A DNA stretch of 64,000 bases from Sipunculus nudus (taxonomy: Eukaryota; Annelida; Sipuncula; Golfingiida; Sipunculidae), in assembly GCA_026874595.1 (NCBI GenBank), contig CM049313.1, positions 38,404,659 to 38,468,658 of the forward strand. The letters run 5' to 3'. Below the pieces are notes generated by a model that was not told the DNA's origin, did not search any database, and saw only the letters and a program-made list of their open reading frames with translations. The position numbers and the translations under genes were made by a program. Position 1 is the stretch's first letter, and each line of letters opens with the position of its first letter. Shown piece by piece: positions 55,501-63,280 of this stretch.

Positions 55501-58500
55501 AAACTTTAGAACAGTCTGTTTGCTAATTGATTCACACCTAAGTTTACATAAAAGAAGTCTACAAACACCTAAGTAAATATATTCACTTGTAGGTAGTAGA
55601 GTTATTAGATATATCAGCCAATATGCAGGCCTATCTATCAATTTAGAGGATGTACAGGTCTGTATTGGATCACAAATTTCATACTTCTAGAGGTGAACCA
55701 GTGTTACCTAATGATTCATCATGAAATTACAAGTGATTCAAAACACATTTAAGTGACTAATATTCCACCATTGGTAACTGATATGCTGCAGAAGATCGAT
55801 GATGACCAAGGAAGTGACTCCCAAAACTAATTTAGACTAAACCAGGTGGTACTGCCAGATAGCATGTGCTTCATGTTCTGTCATTGGCAAGAGCTTATCA
55901 ACACCCTGAGTGATTAGTAATTAACTCTGCGTGTACTTTTCAAATTTATATATTTACCAGATAATGACATTCTAGAATTTTTTTATGTAAACTTTCATAA
56001 AACTTCTAGACAAATATTATAATTATGAGACATGCATGTAGGAGTGACATTGAATTCCACTTTGTGTTATACATGTTATCCTGGTAATTCTGAATTTGAT
56101 GTCTAGTTGTTTTACATGTAATCCTGGTAATTCTGTATTTGATGTCTAGTTGTTATATATGTAATCCTGGTAATTCTGTATTTGATGTCTAGTTGTTATA
56201 CATGTTATCCTGGTAATTCTGTATTTGATGTCTTGTTGTTATACTTGTAATCCTTGTAATTCTGTTTTTGATATCTATTTGTTATACATGTAATCCTTGT
56301 AATTCTGTATTTGATGTCTATAGTTGTTATACATGTTATCCTGGTAATTCTGTATTTGATGTCTATTTGTTATACATCTAATCCTTGTAATTCTGAATTT
56401 GATGTCTAGTTGTTATTCATGTTATCCTTGTAATTCTGTATTTGATGTTTATTTGTAATACATCTAATCCTTGTTATTCAGAATTTGATGTCTAGTTGTT
56501 ATACATGTTATCCTGGTAATTCTGTATTTGATGTCTATTTGTTATACATCTAATCCTTGTAATTCTGAATTTGATGTCTAGTTGTTATACAAGTTATCCT
56601 TGTAATTCTGTATTTGATGTTTATTTGTTATACATCTAATCCTTGTTATTCTGAATTTGATGTCTAGTTGTTATACATGTTATCCTTGTAATTCTGTATT
56701 TGATGTTTATTTGTTATACATCTAATCCTTGTAATTCTGTATTTGATGTCTAGATGTTATACATGTAATCCTGGTAAATCTGTATTTGATGTCTAGTTGT
56801 TATACATGAAATTCTGCACTCTGCTTTATTGTTTATTTATGTTTTATCCAGTAAAATAACTCTGTTATTTGTATTGTAGGCGTGATGATGAACTCTACAG
56901 ATACCTTTGCCCCAGTGATCCGTGATACTTTGCACTTCAACTTTGGGAAAGGATCACCCTCCTACTATAAGCCTGGCCTCCCCTACAAAGGCAAGGTAAG
57001 TTGTAAGGTTAACATGTAGCCAGGAATAAAAAAAATAACATATTCTAGCCACCTGCAGTTTAAAGTTCAATCCACAAGCATTTAAAAAGAATGCTTTTGT
57101 TTAAAGTACGCCTTAGATAGCTAACAAGGTACCATTATTTATGATAATGGCTGTAACACTACATGGTGGACTGGTGTATCAAAATACAAAAGACATATCA
57201 GTATCATGTGATACATTTATAACAGAGATGTAGTCCAGTCCACACCAGCTGGGTCTTAATGCGAGTCCCAATCCCTGAGGTTCAAGTCAAAAGTCCACCT
57301 TATAAGAGCCCAAGTCAATTGGAACCTGAGTCAAAGTCAAAGTCCAATACAAATATTCTTAAAGAACAAATTTAAATGGAAATTTCAGATTACCATGTAC
57401 ATTTTTCAGTTAAAGTTATAGCTCTTGATAGCTGAGCAAAGCGTGTTGTATATAGTGTACAATGTTATTATTTTAAAATATTCTGTTAATAGTTCACACA
57501 TGTTCATAAGTCTTTATAAAATTTGATAGGTTTTTATTTCTGGAGGACTTTTCATCGACTTGGCCTGATTTAATGAGTCCTGACCTCCAAGTACAAGACC
57601 CAGTCCAAGACTCTCAAGTTCAAGTCTGAGTCCCTAAAATAGGGAACTCTAGTCCAAGACTCCTGACTAAGTGGGAACTAGAGGTCTACATCACTGATTT
57701 ATGATAATTGATTGTTTGATGAACAGACTGAGAAGATATTTCAGTGGAAGTTTGGGAACAATTGTTCTCACAAACAATCCATCAACGTTTTGAGCTTATC
57801 ATGATCACCATAATGTTTTCACCAAGGGCTTCTCTCTTTTCACCGTGTCACCAGAAATCTACACATAGAGCAACAGATTTTATGCACTTTTCATAAATAT
57901 ACATTATATTAATATATACCTTGAAAATTACTCATGATTTGACAGTAACTATCCGGTGCTTTTCTTGCTACAGAGGGAGACACTGTTAGACAAACAGTAT
58001 TTAATCTTACAATCAAAATAGATGAGATGACTTCTCTGATCATTGAAGAAATTACTGTTCAGCTGTTCAGTGTGACTATTGACTTATTTGTGTAGGTTAC
58101 TTTTTGCAATCTTTACCTTTTGCAAATATCATGAATTTAAACCCTAGAAAATATGAAGCTAGCCTCAGTATTTATGACCACATACAATTTCATTTACAGC
58201 TTCTTGTTACAAGTCCGTCTGGCAGCCCAGTTCCAGATGAGGAGATAACCCTTAAAGTTACCAAAGGCTACAGGGAAAGAGACCTAATTAGTGAAGTCAA
58301 CAGGACTACAGATAAAAACGGTGAAGTCCACTTCACGTTACCAACACAGGATCAGAGTATTGTACAGTATCAAGTGTCGGTGAGACAGGCTGCTGTTCTT
58401 GCAAATTATTTATTTATTGATACACTTTTTATTTCTATTATAGATGGACTTAGATTTTGGATTATCACTTTTGTCTTATTAGCATGATTTTATATGGCTA

Positions 58501-59979
58501 AATAATTGTAATTTTCACATTTCTTTTAACATATTTGAATATATATATTCATAAGACAATATTAGTAAATAAAAACAGAAGACATATGCCATATTGTTTA
58601 CAAATATAGGTCTTTATATGATAAAGAATGACATTTGTCTTTTGATGTAATAATATCCTTCGCATGGAAATTTGTTTATGATTTAACTTGGTTAGTTTAA
58701 TTCCCTTCAGAAAAAAAGTTTTTCAGTTATTTTTGAAAAATATTTTTTTAAAACAAAACATGAACAGTACAGAGAAATAATGTGTATTCCTAGGAAGTAA
58801 TTTCTTTGGGAGTTTTTTTTTTCAAAATTTTTTTTCATTAATTTTAATGTTAATTATAAATTATAATTCTCAATTTTTTATGCCCATCTATGGTAGGACG
58901 TATAATAGTATACCCAGGGTACATCCATCCATCCGTTTACTTTAAGTGTCACCATGATAACTTACCGGGGCTTTGGTCAATTTTCATGAAAATCACCATT
59001 AATACTGACATATAAATTATCTCACCTGAATTTGATTATGAGCATTATATATGCATATTTAATAAGGTCAGAAGTCAATGGGCTACTTTGTGATAGCTTA
59101 CGCTGAATATGATGGATTTTGCTAAAACTCAACAGAAATGTTAATAAATTGTCTTGCCTAATTTTGATTTTGAGCTGAAGCCATGCATTTTAATGAGGTC
59201 ACTGTACTATGGACACACCAGGGTGACTTACCAATAATCCTTTAGATCTTCATGAAACTTGTAATACATATTAACCAATAGAGTTTCTCACCCCAGTTAA
59301 TTCGTAAGCAAAATTCACTCATATTTAGTGAGGTCAGAGGTCAACAGCCTGCTTTGTACTGGCCAATTTGTGGTGTGGCCACTATAAAGTACTAGTTATA
59401 TGATGGATTTTGATAAAACTTAATAAAAATATTAATCAGTATAATATCTCATTCTATTTCCAGCAAAATCCATGCATATTTATTGAGGTCAGAGGTCACC
59501 ACACTTTGGTGGCACCACCCTGACTTACAAAAACTCTAATGGATCTGATATAACCCATGATGAGTATTAACCAATAAAATTTTTCACCCAAATTTCATTC
59601 TCAACAAATCACGCATATTTAATAATGTCAAAGGTCACAAAATTTGGAATGTATATGATTTCCTCAAAGGCCACTTTCACTAATCAAAACATGACACTTG
59701 ATTTTTAAATTTATTATAACAGTAAATATGTACACTTGATATTCATATTTTTTTTTAATTCTACAGGCTTCATCCCCACACCGTGGACAGAAGTACAGCC
59801 CTGGCATTTACTACATGTATCAGCCACATAGCATGCACTTTGTCTCCCAGTGGTACTCTCCCAGTGCCAGTCTGCTATCCATCCAACCCATCTCCGACAC
59901 TGTGTCATGTGACTCGGAAATCAAGGTCAAGGTCATGTTCACTGTGGGACAGAATACTTCCTTTGATTTTCATTATGAG
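22084..59979 (+). CDS. Alpha-2-macroglobulin superfamily protein (CD109/TEP-like), 5' part, 12 exons, incomplete at window end
   Basis: Spliced gene: 22084-22154, 33592-33746, 34175-34369, 41049-41101, 43226-43298, 52426-52542, 53082-53166, 53748-53850, 55159-55276, 56880-56995, 58200-58379, 59767-59979. All introns are GT..AG and the frame stays open for 493 codons. The protein has a signal peptide (1-23), MG1 (about 25-127), MG2 (about 128-222, with DKYVYKPGQTVKFR at 131-144), MG3 (about 223-335, with VLPKYEVTIKPP and KYTYGKPVKG), MG4 (about 336-435) and the start of MG5. These are hallmark stretches of the A2M/C3/CD109/TEP superfamily; KYTYGKPVKG and WYSPS are most like CD109 and TEPs. Seven N-glycosylation sequons suggest a secreted or surface protein. 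Family members trap proteases or opsonise microbes through a C-terminal thioester; bait region, thioester and C-terminal domains are outside the window, so activity cannot be judged. No frameshift or internal stop was seen. Confidence 0.93.
22155..23020. other. Intron 1, first part
   Basis: AT-rich intronic sequence with no exon or repeat recognised. Confidence 0.5.
23022..23102. repeat. (TA)n microsatellite
   Basis: About 80 bases of TA in intron 1. Confidence 0.95.
23612..23794. mobile_element. Decayed hAT-like MITE
   Basis: Starts CAGTAGTGGATTTGGGGG and ends with CCTGGCTCTGCCCATG, whose complement (CATGGGCAGAGCCAGG) fits the CAGTGGCGGATCCAGG consensus seen at 20537. No clear target duplication. 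Confidence 0.5.
24442..24512. repeat. 33 bp direct duplication
   Basis: AATCAGCAGCATGCATTA plus TAAAATTCTTTCAA occurs twice in a row with one change. Confidence 0.85.
26395..29335. mobile_element. GTATCCCCAGACA-ended element carrying a satellite
   Basis: GTATCCCCAGACAAAGT (26413-26429) is mirrored by ACTATGTCTGGGGATAC (to 29291). The left end forms an extra small hairpin (GTATCCCC/GGGGGATAC) and is followed by a CCG-rich tract (about 26457-26497). The right tail reads GGCACCTGCGGTGCCAAGA. I remember such termini from mollusc repeats. Outer limits are approximate. Confidence 0.6.
26950..29160 (+). repeat. ~288 bp satellite with dimeric (577 bp) higher-order structure
   Basis: GGGGTCATGAGGTCAAAGG recurs at about 27091, 27381, 27670, 27957, 28246, 28534, 28823 and 29105. 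Steps of 287-290 are regular, and alternate units are more alike (CCGGAATTGAATTTCGG units against CCAAATTGATTTTGG units, each repeating every 576-577). Every unit carries AGGTCAAAGGTCAAGGTCA and a second AGGTCACAAGGTCAAAGGT block. Confidence 0.9.
29470..31040. other. Intron 1, part without recognised repeat
   Basis: No exon with family resemblance. Confidence 0.4.
31265..33409 (+). repeat. 65 bp minisatellite, about 33 copies
   Basis: The unit contains GATATTCTGTACTTGTTACT, CCCATGCACCATGTTATTT and GGGCTGAGGGCTCTAGTCA. It has variant units, and a 9-unit block recurs at 586 bases (marker variant ATGTAGCTTG at about 32571 and 33157). A single partial unit sits apart at 31047-31071. Confidence 0.95.
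33592..33746 (+). CDS. Exon 2: MG1, first half
   Basis: The acceptor is TTTTGCAG and the donor ATG|GTAAGT. Residues 24-76 begin GYLLTAPNQF, the typical first beta strand of MG1 in A2M, CD109 and TEP proteins (x-L-V/L-T-A-P). One sequon (NLS) and one cysteine are present. Confidence 0.93.
34175..34369 (+). CDS. Exon 3: end of MG1, start of MG2
   Basis: The acceptor is TTGTTGCAG and the donor CAG|GTTAGT. Residues 76-141. It ends with YIIPDKYVYKPGQT, the family hallmark that opens MG2 (D-K-x-x-Y-K-P-G-Q-T). It contains GGC near its start and a sequon (NIS). Confidence 0.95.
34380..34830 (+). repeat. Diverged copy of the ~150 bp AGGTCAGAGGTCA tandem family (intron 3)
   Basis: Units contain GTGTCACCATGGTAACT, GATGAAACTCAC..ATTAA..AGTA and end with GTCAGAGGTCA. 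The same order is seen at 58940-59640 and 49166-49450. Confidence 0.6.
34831..35627. other. Intron 3, part without recognised repeat
   Basis: Nothing coding or repetitive recognised. Confidence 0.4.
35628..38000 (+). repeat. 41 bp minisatellite, about 58 copies
   Basis: The unit contains CTCAGTAGTCACACATGCTA and TAACACCTCCCAGTGTCC. A rare variant CTAAAACACC occurs at 36681, 37050 and 37419, exactly 369 bases (nine units) apart, and a CTCCAAGTG variant repeats after 246 (six units). This shows block-wise amplification. Confidence 0.97.
38005..41048. other. Intron 3, distal part
   Basis: No exon recognised before 41049. Contains loosely repeated TTTGTCAAATGATAACT-like text (about 38935-39130) and a C-run near 39606. 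Confidence 0.4.
41049..41101 (+). CDS. Exon 4: MG2
   Basis: A 53-base exon with acceptor TTTTTCAG and donor CAG|GTAGCC. It encodes VKFRVITSDEKLGLLQDQ (residues 141-158), the direct continuation of the KPGQT motif. The frame fit on both sides identifies this small exon. Confidence 0.92.
41603..41652 (+). repeat. 25 bp perfect tandem duplication
   Basis: TCTTTTGGGGGTTCCTTGG plus TTTTAT occurs twice without change. Confidence 0.95.
41749..42456. mobile_element. GTCCCCCC..GGGGGGAGAC-ended repeat (intron 4)
   Basis: Starts with a C-run, TCTCCCGGGGGAGAC palindrome and GTCTGTCGTCGTCAG; ends with GGGGGGAGACA. In between are about three ~190 bp units with AAGTTCAAAACCTGGTGAC and AAGGTCA motifs. Such elements occur in mollusc genomes (from memory). 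Confidence 0.55.
42470..43225. other. Intron 4, distal part
   Basis: No gene or repeat recognised; a short C-run near 42680. Confidence 0.4.
43226..43298 (+). CDS. Exon 5: MG2
   Basis: The acceptor is ATATTTCAG and the donor AAG|GTAGGT. Residues 159-183 include VYIKDAQGTRVAQW, which matches the family pattern V-x-I-x-D-P-x-G-x-R-I-x-Q-W. Confidence 0.93.
44392..44696 (+). mobile_element. 5'-truncated LINE, 3' end
   Basis: Flanked by 8-base target duplications ATCAGAAG (44384-44391, 44697-44704). It codes for a LINE C-terminal remnant and ends with AAAGCGCTTTTGATAACT, GCGCTATATAAATTAAAT and a simple ATT-rich tail, typical of L2/CR1-type LINE 3' ends. It sits inside the 17 bp-TIR element, so it arrived later than that element. 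Confidence 0.75.
44406..44546 (+). pseudogene. LINE reverse transcriptase C-terminal remnant
   Basis: One frame reads RAFSAVAPRLWNEFPHSIRA then SLASFKRNLKTYLFILAF and a stop. This is the common C-terminal tail of non-LTR retrotransposon ORF2 proteins (F-S-x-x-A-P-x-L-W-N-x-L-P; S-F-K-x-x-L-K-T-x-L-F). The catalytic domain is missing through 5' truncation. Confidence 0.8.
44705..46217. other. Internal part of the 17 bp-TIR element
   Basis: CpG-richer than the introns, with small open frames (for example 45801-46097) but no recognised domain. Confidence 0.4.
46224..49027. mobile_element. hAT-like non-autonomous element (2.8 kb)
   Basis: Terminal repeats CAGGCCTCC (46224-46232) and GGAGGCCTG (49019-49027), flanked by exact 6-base duplications CTAATG (46218-46223, 49028-49033). 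Both ends carry subterminal CATAAAATCATAAAAT-type repeats. CAG..CTG ends suit the hAT superfamily; a 6-base duplication is shorter than the usual 8. It is inserted in the 17 bp-TIR element and itself contains a further element. Confidence 0.78.
46558..48505. mobile_element. Long-TIR element nested in the hAT-like element
   Basis: Ends ATGTCACAGTG (46558-46568) and CACTGTGACAT (48495-48505) are perfect. The inverted similarity continues through GGAATCCAGTTGAGTTC and GGATATCCTGAAATACACTA for about 185 (left) to 270 (right) bases. The arms contain internal GTTGAGATGGGAAT repeats. The ~1.5 kb core is AT-rich with no recognised protein. Confidence 0.72.
49499..52104 (+). repeat. 2.6 kb repeat family, full copy in intron 5
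   Basis: Starts TAGCTCAGCTGACTATAAG with a GTCCGTCC tract (about 49545-49580) and ends CAGCTGAGCGCCGTGACCC then TCCCTTGTTTT. GCTCAGCTG (49500-49508) and CAGCTGAGC (52070-52078) are inverted. Two diverged ~650 bp internal units (from about 49640 and 50287) share ACTGCCTAATATCAA. The match to 60721-63279 runs the whole length. Related ends occur in mollusc repeats as I remember them. Confidence 0.85.
52426..52542 (+). CDS. Exon 6: end of MG2
   Basis: The acceptor is CCTACAG and the donor ATG|GTAGGT. Residues 183-222. The stretch SFEMPLSTEPTLGTWTIVV is the typical F-x-L-S-x-E-P-x-L-G-x-W strand pair that closes MG2; sequon NLS. It follows intron 5 (9.1 kb), which is full of mobile elements. Confidence 0.93.
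52567..52597. repeat. (GT)n/(TA)n microsatellite
   Basis: Follows the exon 6 donor by about 20 bases. Confidence 0.9.
53082..53166 (+). CDS. Exon 7: start of MG3
   Basis: The acceptor is ATTTTCAG and the donor CAA|GTGAGT. With the split valine it reads VLPKYEVTIKPPKFV (from residue 222), the E-x-V-L-P-K-F/Y-E-V signature at the MG2/MG3 border. Confidence 0.95.
53748..53850 (+). CDS. Exon 8: MG3
   Basis: Begins with KYTYGKPVKG (split lysine, residue 250), the most conserved MG3 motif, and has two cysteines (ACV, PCG). The donor AAC|GTATTA is weak, but ending there restores the phase needed by exon 9, and reading on leaves the family pattern and meets a stop near 53896. Confidence 0.87.
53851..55158. 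other. Intron 8
   Basis: Contains a G-tract run GGGGGTGGGGGGTGGGGGGT (54031-54050) on the transcribed-sense strand and loosely repetitive CATGACCTTTTCTTT-like text (about 54290-54800). No exon recognised. Confidence 0.5.
55159..55276 (+). CDS. Exon 9: MG3
   Basis: The acceptor is CTCATCAG and the donor ACTG|GTGAGC. Residues 285-324 include VDGCQKFSINASHL and end in ASLQEEGTG, matching the family strand K-x-x-A-x-x-x-E-E-x-T-G. The cysteine in DGC may pair with one in exon 8. Confidence 0.92.
55277..56064. other. Intron 9, first part
   Basis: No exon or repeat recognised. Confidence 0.4.
56065..56808 (+). repeat. 43 bp minisatellite, about 17 copies
   Basis: The unit contains GTTATACATGTAATCCTGG and TAATTCTGTATTTGATGTCT. 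Step 43 checked at 56078, 56121 and 56164. It ends about 70 bases before exon 10. Confidence 0.93.
56880..56995 (+). CDS. Exon 10: end of MG3, start of MG4
   Basis: The acceptor is TATTGTAG and the donor AAG|GTAAGT. Residues 324-362. It contains SPSYYKPGLPYKGK, the MG4 opening pattern (F-K-P-G-L/I-P-Y/F-x-G), and a sequon (NST). Confidence 0.94.
57223..57696. mobile_element. hAT-type MITE with 8 bp target duplication
   Basis: Ends CAGAGATGTAGTCC and its near-complement ..GGTCTACATCACTG. Flanks ATTTATAA (57215-57222) and ATTTATGA (57697-57704) match 7 of 8. The interior is rich in AGTCCAAGTC and CAAGTC repeats in both orientations. Confidence 0.75.
58200..58379 (+). CDS. Exon 11: MG4
   Basis: The acceptor is ATTTACAG and the donor TCG|GTGAGA, phase 0 on both sides. 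Residues 363-422. LLVTSPSGSPVPDEEI is the strand and loop that follow P-Y-K-G-K in the family, and NRTTDKNGEVHFTLP matches the T-D-x-x-G-x-x-x-F-x-I/L-P pattern. Confidence 0.94.
58380..58874. other. Intron 11, first part
   Basis: AT-rich, T-runs; nothing recognised. Confidence 0.45.
58875..59665 (+). repeat. AGGTCAGAGGTCA tandem family, uninterrupted copy
   Basis: Starts TTTTATGCCCATCTATGGTA with TATAATAGTATACCC, then about five ~145 bp units with TGACTTACC, ATGAAACT, TATTAACCAATA and GTCAGAGGTCA. It is the reference for the split copy at 43388-49450. Confidence 0.7.
59767..59979 (+). CDS. Exon 12: end of MG4, start of MG5
   Basis: The acceptor is TCTACAG and the donor GAG|GTAAGT, phase 0. 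Residues 423-493. QWYSPSASLLSIQP is the CD109/TEP/A2M linker strand before MG5; one cysteine (VSC) and a sequon (NTS) follow. The next exon lies beyond the window. Confidence 0.93.
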
Positions 59980-60039
59980 GTAAGTATGTATTAATGTAAG
60001 ACTTATTTAAATAGTTATCTAACTTATTGTATCTGCCAA

Positions 60040-60720
60040 AATGAAGGGTTCCGCCGCCTCCGCTGCGTTTGTTTCCGGAATAGAACTCTGAGACCACTGG
60101 ACAGATTTTTCTGAAACTTAACACGATTATCAGGTCACATGTGAACTGGTGCCAAATATTTTGTGTTGACCTCTGACCTTTCCTCTCTCCATCTGTGCAT
60201 GTGTTTTGACACATTAATCCACATAACTTTGGACTCGTATGACCAATCAGGAAAAAAATGTTGTAGCCCTTGCATAGCTTTATAACATACAAAAAATGGT
60301 GGCGCCACCTGCAACCATTTTTGCACAGCGTCATTCTCTTCATCTGCCTTGGGATAAAATCTGATTTAATCACTCATATCTCTGCTGTGAAAAGACTTAT
60401 CCACCTGAAATTTTGCATGTTAATCAACCTGGATAGCTTTCTGGATTTTATGACAGGTGACGCCACCTACATTCATGTTTATGCTGCAGACATCCAAGCT
60501 AATATCTCTGCAACTGTCTGACCGATTGGGCCAAAATTTTTACATGTGTATAGATCTCACATAGCTCTTTATCATACACAAAACTAGTGGCGCCACCTGC
60601 AACCATTTTTGCACAGAGTCTGTCTGTTTGTCTGCCATAGGACAAAATCACTCATATCTCGGCAGTGGTTTGACTTATCTGCCTAAAATTTTGCATGTAT
60701 ATACATCTTGGAAAGCTTTT
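60040..60720 (+). repeat. ~288 bp tandem units with GTGGCGCCACCTGCAACC
   Basis: GGCGCCACCTGCAACCATTT recurs 288 bases apart (60301 and 60589), as does CTCATATCTC..GACTTATC..AAATTTTGCATGT (about 60374 and 60652). Borders are approximate. Confidence 0.65.
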
Positions 60721-63279
60721 TAGTGCTCACTATAAGTCATCTGAGCTTTAGTCGTGGTCCATTGTCCGATGTCTGTCCGTCCGTCGTGCTGTCCAGATGT
60801 CCGTCCGTAAGACTGGCACGTTTCGATACCATTGGACCTACAAATCTGAAATTCTGCATACAGTTAGATGTCCCCAAAATCTCCTACAAAAAAATAGGGT
60901 CAATAGGACTTGGTTCCTTCAAGATATTAAGGAAAAACCTCAATTTTTTATTAGAAATCTATTTTCACACTTCAGGACTGCCTAATATCAAAACCACTCA
61001 TCTGGGTTTTTTTTCATATTTACCATGAATATTCCTCTATATAGTTCCTATGTACATGCCAGAAATTAAGTCAGTATTATATAATTTAAAAAAGTTATGG
61101 GTCCAAACATAATGGACTTTGTAAAAAAATCTGGAAGATATTTGGTCACTTAAGACCAAAAGTGATAAAGGTAGGGACTTTTTTTCAGTAATACAGCTTT
61201 AATTAATCAAAATTTATTTGTATACCAAAAATTTATTCAAAATCTTTTAAATTTTTTTTAAAATATTGGCGACAATATAAAATTGGTACCTTAAATTTTG
61301 CCCAAGGTTGACCATGGCATGTTTTTTTCCTGTAACTGCTGTGGATTTAATTTTCAAAGCATGTTTTTGTTAGCATTTCAACTGTTAACACCAAAAATTT
61401 GAAACCAGTTGATAAAAACTAGATTTTATTCAAGTTTTCAAGCACAATGTCACATATTGTTTACATCAAGCTAGTGTTATGCAGTTTGCTAGAGCTCAGC
61501 TCCCTAGCTTCAGCTATAAGTTCCTTAAATTTGGCATACAGTTAGATGTCTCTTAAAATCCCCTACCATGCCAAGAGTTTGATCACTAGGACTTAATTCC
61601 TTCCAGGTATTAATGAAAAACTTAATTTTCCAGAAAAAAACCCATTGTTACACTTTAAGACTGCCTAATATCAAAACCACTGATCTGACTTTGATCATAT
61701 ATAATATACATAAATTTCTATACATTCGCTATGCACATGCCAGAAATGATGTCAATATTGCGTAATTGTTTTAAGCTATGGGCCCAAACATAATGCACTT
61801 TTTAAAAAATCAAGAAATATATTTACTCCCTGAACAAGAGGATTGCTGAAGCTAGAGATTTTTTGTTAGGGATGTAACATTATTTAATCAAGATTCAATT
61901 GGATACCCAAAATTAGTTCTGAATTTTTCAAATTTTATAAGTTATTAGTATATATATAAAATTAGTACCTTAAATTTTGCCAAAATTTGACCATTGCACG
62001 TTTGTTTCCTGAGAGCACTGTTGATATAATTTTCATATCATGCTCACATAAGGATTTCATCTTTGTAGTTTAGAAAGCTGAAAGAAATTGGCCAAATATT
62101 GTAGCTTTTATTAATGTTTTTATGAGACCATGTCAGACCCAGGCTCTACCTGGCCCCTCTTTAGTCACCTGTATGTTGACCTTGTTGACCTTTCATCAGA
62201 TTATGCATGCTTGAGGCAAGGCATACACTGGGGCAGCCAGGCAGCTAATGCCCAGCCACAGTTACTCCAGGTGTCCAACCCAACACATCAAGTAGTTGTT
62301 TTGATAAACAACATAACAATAAACAATAAATTAATAAATTTATATTGGTTTTTAATAACAAATTAAAGAAAAATTAATAGAAAAGGAATTTGTTAGTTGA
62401 TGAGGAACAGAAAACTAACTTGCAGTTACTGATGATGTAAGAATCTTGTATGGATGGATAGAATGTTAATGTCAATGTTATTCCAAATAACACCATGCAG
62501 TCACCTATAGTATTTTTCAGTTCAGTTTTAATGATAAAAAAATAAATCATATTATTCATTACTAATCATTAGAGATTGTATGAAGGAAATAAATGATAGA
62601 CAAAGATGCAGTTGATAATATTAATCTAGATTCCTACTGTGTGTAGTGTGTAGATTGATGTGAAAGTAGTCCAAAGTGAATATATTTCATTTTTTTATAT
62701 AAATAAAAGCCATAAAACCAGGAACTTATGATCATTATTTAAATTTGTGAATTTTGTATATTCTGGATTCTCAACATTATTGTTTGGCTAAAACTGAATG
62801 GGAATTCAGGTAAAAATGAAAGTATTTGAATACCAGTGCAAATACTTTCAAAATGTATTCATGAATGCATTCATGAATATATTCTATAATATTATTTTAA
62901 TTATCATTTCAGTTATATTTTATTTAAAAAAATCATATGATTTTCTTATTATTTTTTCTAATAAAAATTATATTGGCACAATATTTGTTATTAAATTTTA
63001 ATAAATAGTTAAACTTTTATTATATGTGCTGCTTATAAGTTATATGGCCAAGTCAAAATCTGTATGACAATAGCACTCCATTTGTTAATAAAATAAATGA
63101 AATCAATCCTGTTCCCTGTCTCCAAAGATACTATCAAAATCATATATAAGCTTAACACCAACAACGCATAATAAAGCTTATATTTATTACCACACAAAAC
63201 CAGCATGTGCCTCATTCCCAAATCATATTTTTTATCATATATAACAGCTGAGCGCCGTGACCCATGGGTCCCTTGTTTT
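60721..63279 (+). repeat. 2.6 kb repeat family, second full copy (intron 12)
   Basis: Same order and direction as 49499-52104 through to CAGCTGAGCGCCGTGACCC and TCCCTTGTTTT. The 5' end has lost four bases of the GCTCAGCTGACTATAAG motif (GCTCACTATAAG). Internal units start near 60865 and 61545. Confidence 0.85.
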
Positions 63280-63280
63280 C

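Noticed and set aside
58104-58199. Upstream extension and separate start for exon 11
   Set aside because: The open frame continues upstream by chance; the ATTTACAG acceptor and exact phase match to exon 10 set the exon start at 58200.
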